A stretch of 32,794 nucleotides of DNA from Collinsella sp. Its GTDB lineage: Bacteria; Actinomycetota; Coriobacteriia; Coriobacteriales; Coriobacteriaceae. The notes below the pieces were generated by a model, which worked only from the letters and a program-made list of their open reading frames with translations, did no database searches and was not told where the DNA came from. Shown here in pieces: positions 30,950-32,794 of this stretch. The position numbers and the translations under genes are program-made. The stretch spans positions 1 to 32,794 of the forward strand of contig JAUMPM010000050.1 of assembly GCA_031294825.1 (NCBI GenBank), in the 5' to 3' direction. Position 1 is the stretch's first letter, and each line of letters begins with the position of its first letter.

Positions 30950-30984
30950 AAAAGAGGCCGCTTCCCCTAGTAGGAAGCGGCCTC
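30950..30984 (-). terminator. Intrinsic terminator after the anti-sigma gene
   Basis: A perfect 12-bp stem (GAGGCCGCTTCC/GGAAGCGGCCTC) with a 7-nt loop, followed by TTTT on the minus strand. It starts 5 nt after the stop codon. Confidence 0.88.
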
Positions 30985-30989
30985 AAACC

Positions 30990-32066
30990 TTACGAATAGA
31001 CGATAGTAAAGGGCTCTTCCGTTTCGGTCTCTCCTGTTGACGTGCACCTCGTGCCCTCAAGCGTTACTGAGACCACTTGGTCGACATCAATCAACTTCGT
31101 TGGGACCCAGATGTTCTCTCCGCTATTGCGCGTATAAGAAAAATATAAGTTGAACGCCCCTGCGTCGTCATCTTCGATAATCTGCTCCGATCCATCCTTG
31201 TAGGTAACCGTCAACTTCTTCGTGACTGCGTCAATGCCCAAATCATCGATGTGTGTCTGGATAGAAAACGGGCTGATCTCGAGAGGCGAGTCATCGGAGC
31301 GGAGTTCCTTTGTATCGACGTACGCTCCAACGCTAAACTCGGGCGTCGATGCCTCGAACGGCTCCGCATCCTCGCCTTCGCCCTCGGTCCACGAGATATT
31401 CCAGGTGACCGCATGTTGAAAACCTCGCTCGCGATCCATAGAAGCAAAGTACATCGTGCCATTAATGACAGTATCGCTTGATGTGTCCTTATCAATGGTG
31501 CAGCGTGTGTCAGCCCATTCCTCGCCGAAGTTCATGCTGGGCGTGCCGATGCCTTGTTCTTCTTCACCATAGAGAACAAGTTCGCCTGTCTCTGCTGCTG
31601 GCTTGTAGTAGTTAACTCCATTTGGATTGGACAACGTAAACGTCACGGCTCCGCAGCCGTTTTGGTCGATTGCCATCTCATGGATATCAAGCGTATAGCC
31701 GTTGCCCTCGACGGACAGATTAACCTCCTGGACTGCGCCTTCCAGGCTTTGGGGCGCGATGCCATCGCCAAACTCTCTGGTGTAGGTATATTTAGTTCCC
31801 GATGAGCCGCCGTTGGTCCAGGTAATGGAATCCCCGTTGCCGTGGTTTCCCCAAGCTGAGGCAAAATAGCTGGAATTGATAACTGCGTAGGCGACCCCTC
31901 CGGTCGCCAACACTCCGACAAGACACCCGATTACGGCAACATAGAGAGGCTTCGCGTGGCCCTTTCGATGAAGCGGCTCACCCGCAGCAGTATTAAGGAC
32001 GCGATCTGCAAGATTGCTATCGGCTTGGATGGACTCGAAGGCCTGCTTGATTTGATTGGATTTCAC
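30990..32066 (-). CDS. Predicted membrane-anchored anti-sigma factor
   Basis: Protein of 358 residues with a short N-terminal cytoplasmic part (1-39), a single membrane helix (about 41-63, LYVAVIGCLVGVLATGGVAY) and a large outer domain of about 290 residues. The outer part is rich in beta-type sequence (for example YTLDIHEMAIDQNGCGAVTF and TKKLTVTYKDGSEQIIEDDD) and resembles DUF4179-like anti-sigma proteins of Firmicutes and Actinobacteria; I cannot name the domain with certainty. It starts at GTG 32064-32066, with GAGGAGG 6 nt upstream, and overlaps the sigma gene by 50 nt, so translation is probably coupled. Expected role: hold the ECF sigma factor at the membrane until an external signal arrives. 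The signal is unknown. Confidence 0.75.
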   Translation of the reverse strand: MKSNQIKQAFESIQADSNLADRVLNTAAGEPLHRKGHAKPLYVAVIGCLVGVLATGGVAYAVINSSYFASAWGNHGNGDSITWTNGGSSGTKYTYTREFGDGIAPQSLEGAVQEVNLSVEGNGYTLDIHEMAIDQNGCGAVTFTLSNPNGVNYYKPAAETGELVLYGEEEQGIGTPSMNFGEEWADTRCTIDKDTSSDTVINGTMYFASMDRERGFQHAVTWNISWTEGEGEDAEPFEASTPEFSVGAYVDTKELRSDDSPLEISPFSIQTHIDDLGIDAVTKKLTVTYKDGSEQIIEDDDAGAFNLYFSYTRNSGENIWVPTKLIDVDQVVSVTLEGTRCTSTGETETEEPFTIVYS

Positions 32067-32535
32067 GGTCGCCCTCCTCTAGGATGAACTTGAGCTTCGA
32101 CCTGCCGCGAGCCAAACGCGTTCGAACGGTCGCGGCTGGTACATGCAACAACTCGGCAATCTCTGAGGTCGAAAAGCCCAGATAGTAATAGAGCACGATG
32201 GGAACGCGGAATCGCTCCGGAAGTCGCATAACGTCTGACAGGACCGCCTTGGTCTCATCCTGCGCCGCCGAAAGCGAATCGGCCAGGTTCTCAATATCCT
32301 CCACACGCCTCCATGGCTTTCGAAAGAGCGATTTGCATTCATTGATCGTGACCCGGATAAGCCATCGACGAAGATGTTCCCAACTTTCAAAATGTCCATC
32401 GCTTTTAAGCAGCTTAAGAAAGACATCCTGGGCAACATCGTCGGCGTCGGCACGATCGCGCAGGTACGTCAATGCGATTCGAAACACGACATCACGGTGA
32501 TCCTCGACCGCCTGTCTAAATGCTTGTTCTTCCAT
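32017..32535 (-). CDS. ECF-type RNA polymerase sigma factor
   Basis: Sigma-70 family ECF sigma factor, 172 residues. Region 2 is FRQAVEDHRDVVFRIALTYL with RDRADADDVAQDVFLKLL (core binding and -10 recognition). Region 4 is LPERFRVPIVLYYYLGFSTS with EIAELLHVPAATVRTRLARG (HTH for the -35). There is no sigma region 1 or 3. The start is ATG at 32533-32535, with GGAGG 5 nt upstream. It lies before the anti-sigma gene and overlaps it. The promoter at 32584-32612 has ECF form, so the operon is probably self-activated. Confidence 0.93.
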   Translation of the reverse strand: MEEQAFRQAVEDHRDVVFRIALTYLRDRADADDVAQDVFLKLLKSDGHFESWEHLRRWLIRVTINECKSLFRKPWRRVEDIENLADSLSAAQDETKAVLSDVMRLPERFRVPIVLYYYLGFSTSEIAELLHVPAATVRTRLARGRSKLKFILEEGDREIQSNQAGLRVHPSR

Positions 32536-32583
32536 AATCACCTCCCGGTGACGTTAATGGTTCTCGATGAGGCCCTCACCATA

Positions 32584-32612
32584 GATACGCTTTGACCGAA
32601 CGGAATGTTTCA
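32584..32612 (-). promoter_or_regulatory. ECF-type promoter of the sigma operon
   Basis: On the minus strand TGAAAC (32607-32612), a 17-nt spacer, and CGTATC (32584-32589). This closely resembles ECF promoters such as Bacillus sigma-W (TGAAAC-N16-CGTA). The expected start is near 32577, about 40 nt before the ATG. An autoregulatory role is inferred. Confidence 0.7.
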
Positions 32613-32632
32613 AATTCAAGCAGGAATAACCT

Positions 32633-32653
32633 ACCAAAATAAACCTGTCCCTT
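32633..32653. repeat. 21-bp inverted repeat, left flank of copy 3
   Basis: Exact reverse complement of 30844-30864, with CCTGTCCC at its inner part. It lies 20 bp upstream of the sigma promoter -35 box. Confidence 0.85.
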
Positions 32654-32659
32654 ATTGGC

Positions 32660-32794
32660 AAAAGGAATCCCCTTCTGTGCGCGGGGGCAGATTCCCGGAA
32701 CGGGCCGCCCGCTGTTTAAGTTTGCTGCTCTACAGTCCTGCGCAAGACGGAAAGCACATTAAGTGCTTTCCTTTGCGTGCGGAACTCGCGACAA
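32660..32794. repeat. Hairpin element, copy 3, cut by the window end
   Basis: Left extension (32660-32689), 35-nt left arm (32690-32724) and the complete 67-nt core (32725-32791) are present. Only the first three bases of the right arm (CAA) lie inside the window. The left arm differs from copy 2 at seven positions, all in the outer part. Confidence 0.88.

Overview
The window looks like chromosomal DNA of a high-GC gut actinobacterium of the class Coriobacteriia, most probably Collinsella or a close relative. This is an inference from gene content (type II fatty acid synthesis with FabK, a fused AccD-AccA), base composition and the style of the intergenic repeats; no rRNA or other species marker is present. 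Almost all genes read on the minus strand.

Layout. 1-1330: a DauR/YheO-type regulator (+) convergent with ridA (-), sharing a two-way terminator. 1631-4801 (+): a long two-barrel U32 protein and an RluA-family pseudouridine synthase, followed by an unusual array of alternating inverted repeats (4870-5087). 5184-7013 (-): a Gfo/Idh/MocA oxidoreductase and a DeoR-type repressor in one operon behind a cluster of GCGTTTA-type sites. 7344-13132 (-): ribosomal genes rplC-rplD-rplW-rplB-rpsS-rplV-rpsC-rplP-rpmC-rpsQ-rplN-rplX, ending at a strong terminator, so the usual rplE-rpsN-rpsH continuation is absent. 13582-15402 (-): a histidine phosphatase and a CDF cation transporter. 15554-25984 (-): a full fatty-acid initiation and elongation operon, fabH-acpP-fabK-fabD-fabG-fabF-accB-fabZ-accC-accDA, with an orphan PTS EIIC gene at its end. 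birA (26161, +) diverges from fabH and encodes the ligase that biotinylates AccB. 27053-30465 (-): rpsL-rpsG-fusA-rpsJ without tuf. 30990-32535 (-): an ECF sigma factor with its membrane-bound anti-sigma partner.

The most unusual feature is a hairpin element present three times in the same orientation: at 13401-13535 (upstream of rplC), 30673-30809 (upstream of rpsL) and 32690 to the window end (upstream of the sigma gene). Its 67-nt apical core is almost identical in all copies. The 34-35 bp arms differ strongly between copies, yet within each complete copy the two arms are complementary (perfect in copy 1, one G-T wobble in copy 2). Copies 2 and 3 align without gaps over 132 nt at an offset of exactly 2017 bp and bracket the sigma/anti-sigma operon, which is also bounded by perfect 21-bp inverted repeats. 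The regions between the hairpin and rplC, and between the hairpin and rpsL, also share sequence blocks at constant spacing, suggesting a common regulatory module for the two ribosomal operons.

Other points: ribosomal protein S12 carries Arg at position 88, the change known as a streptomycin-resistance mutation elsewhere; rplC, rpsL and rpsJ appear to start with TTG; the sigma operon has a good ECF-type autoregulatory promoter; and fabH is preceded by two copies of a likely operator.
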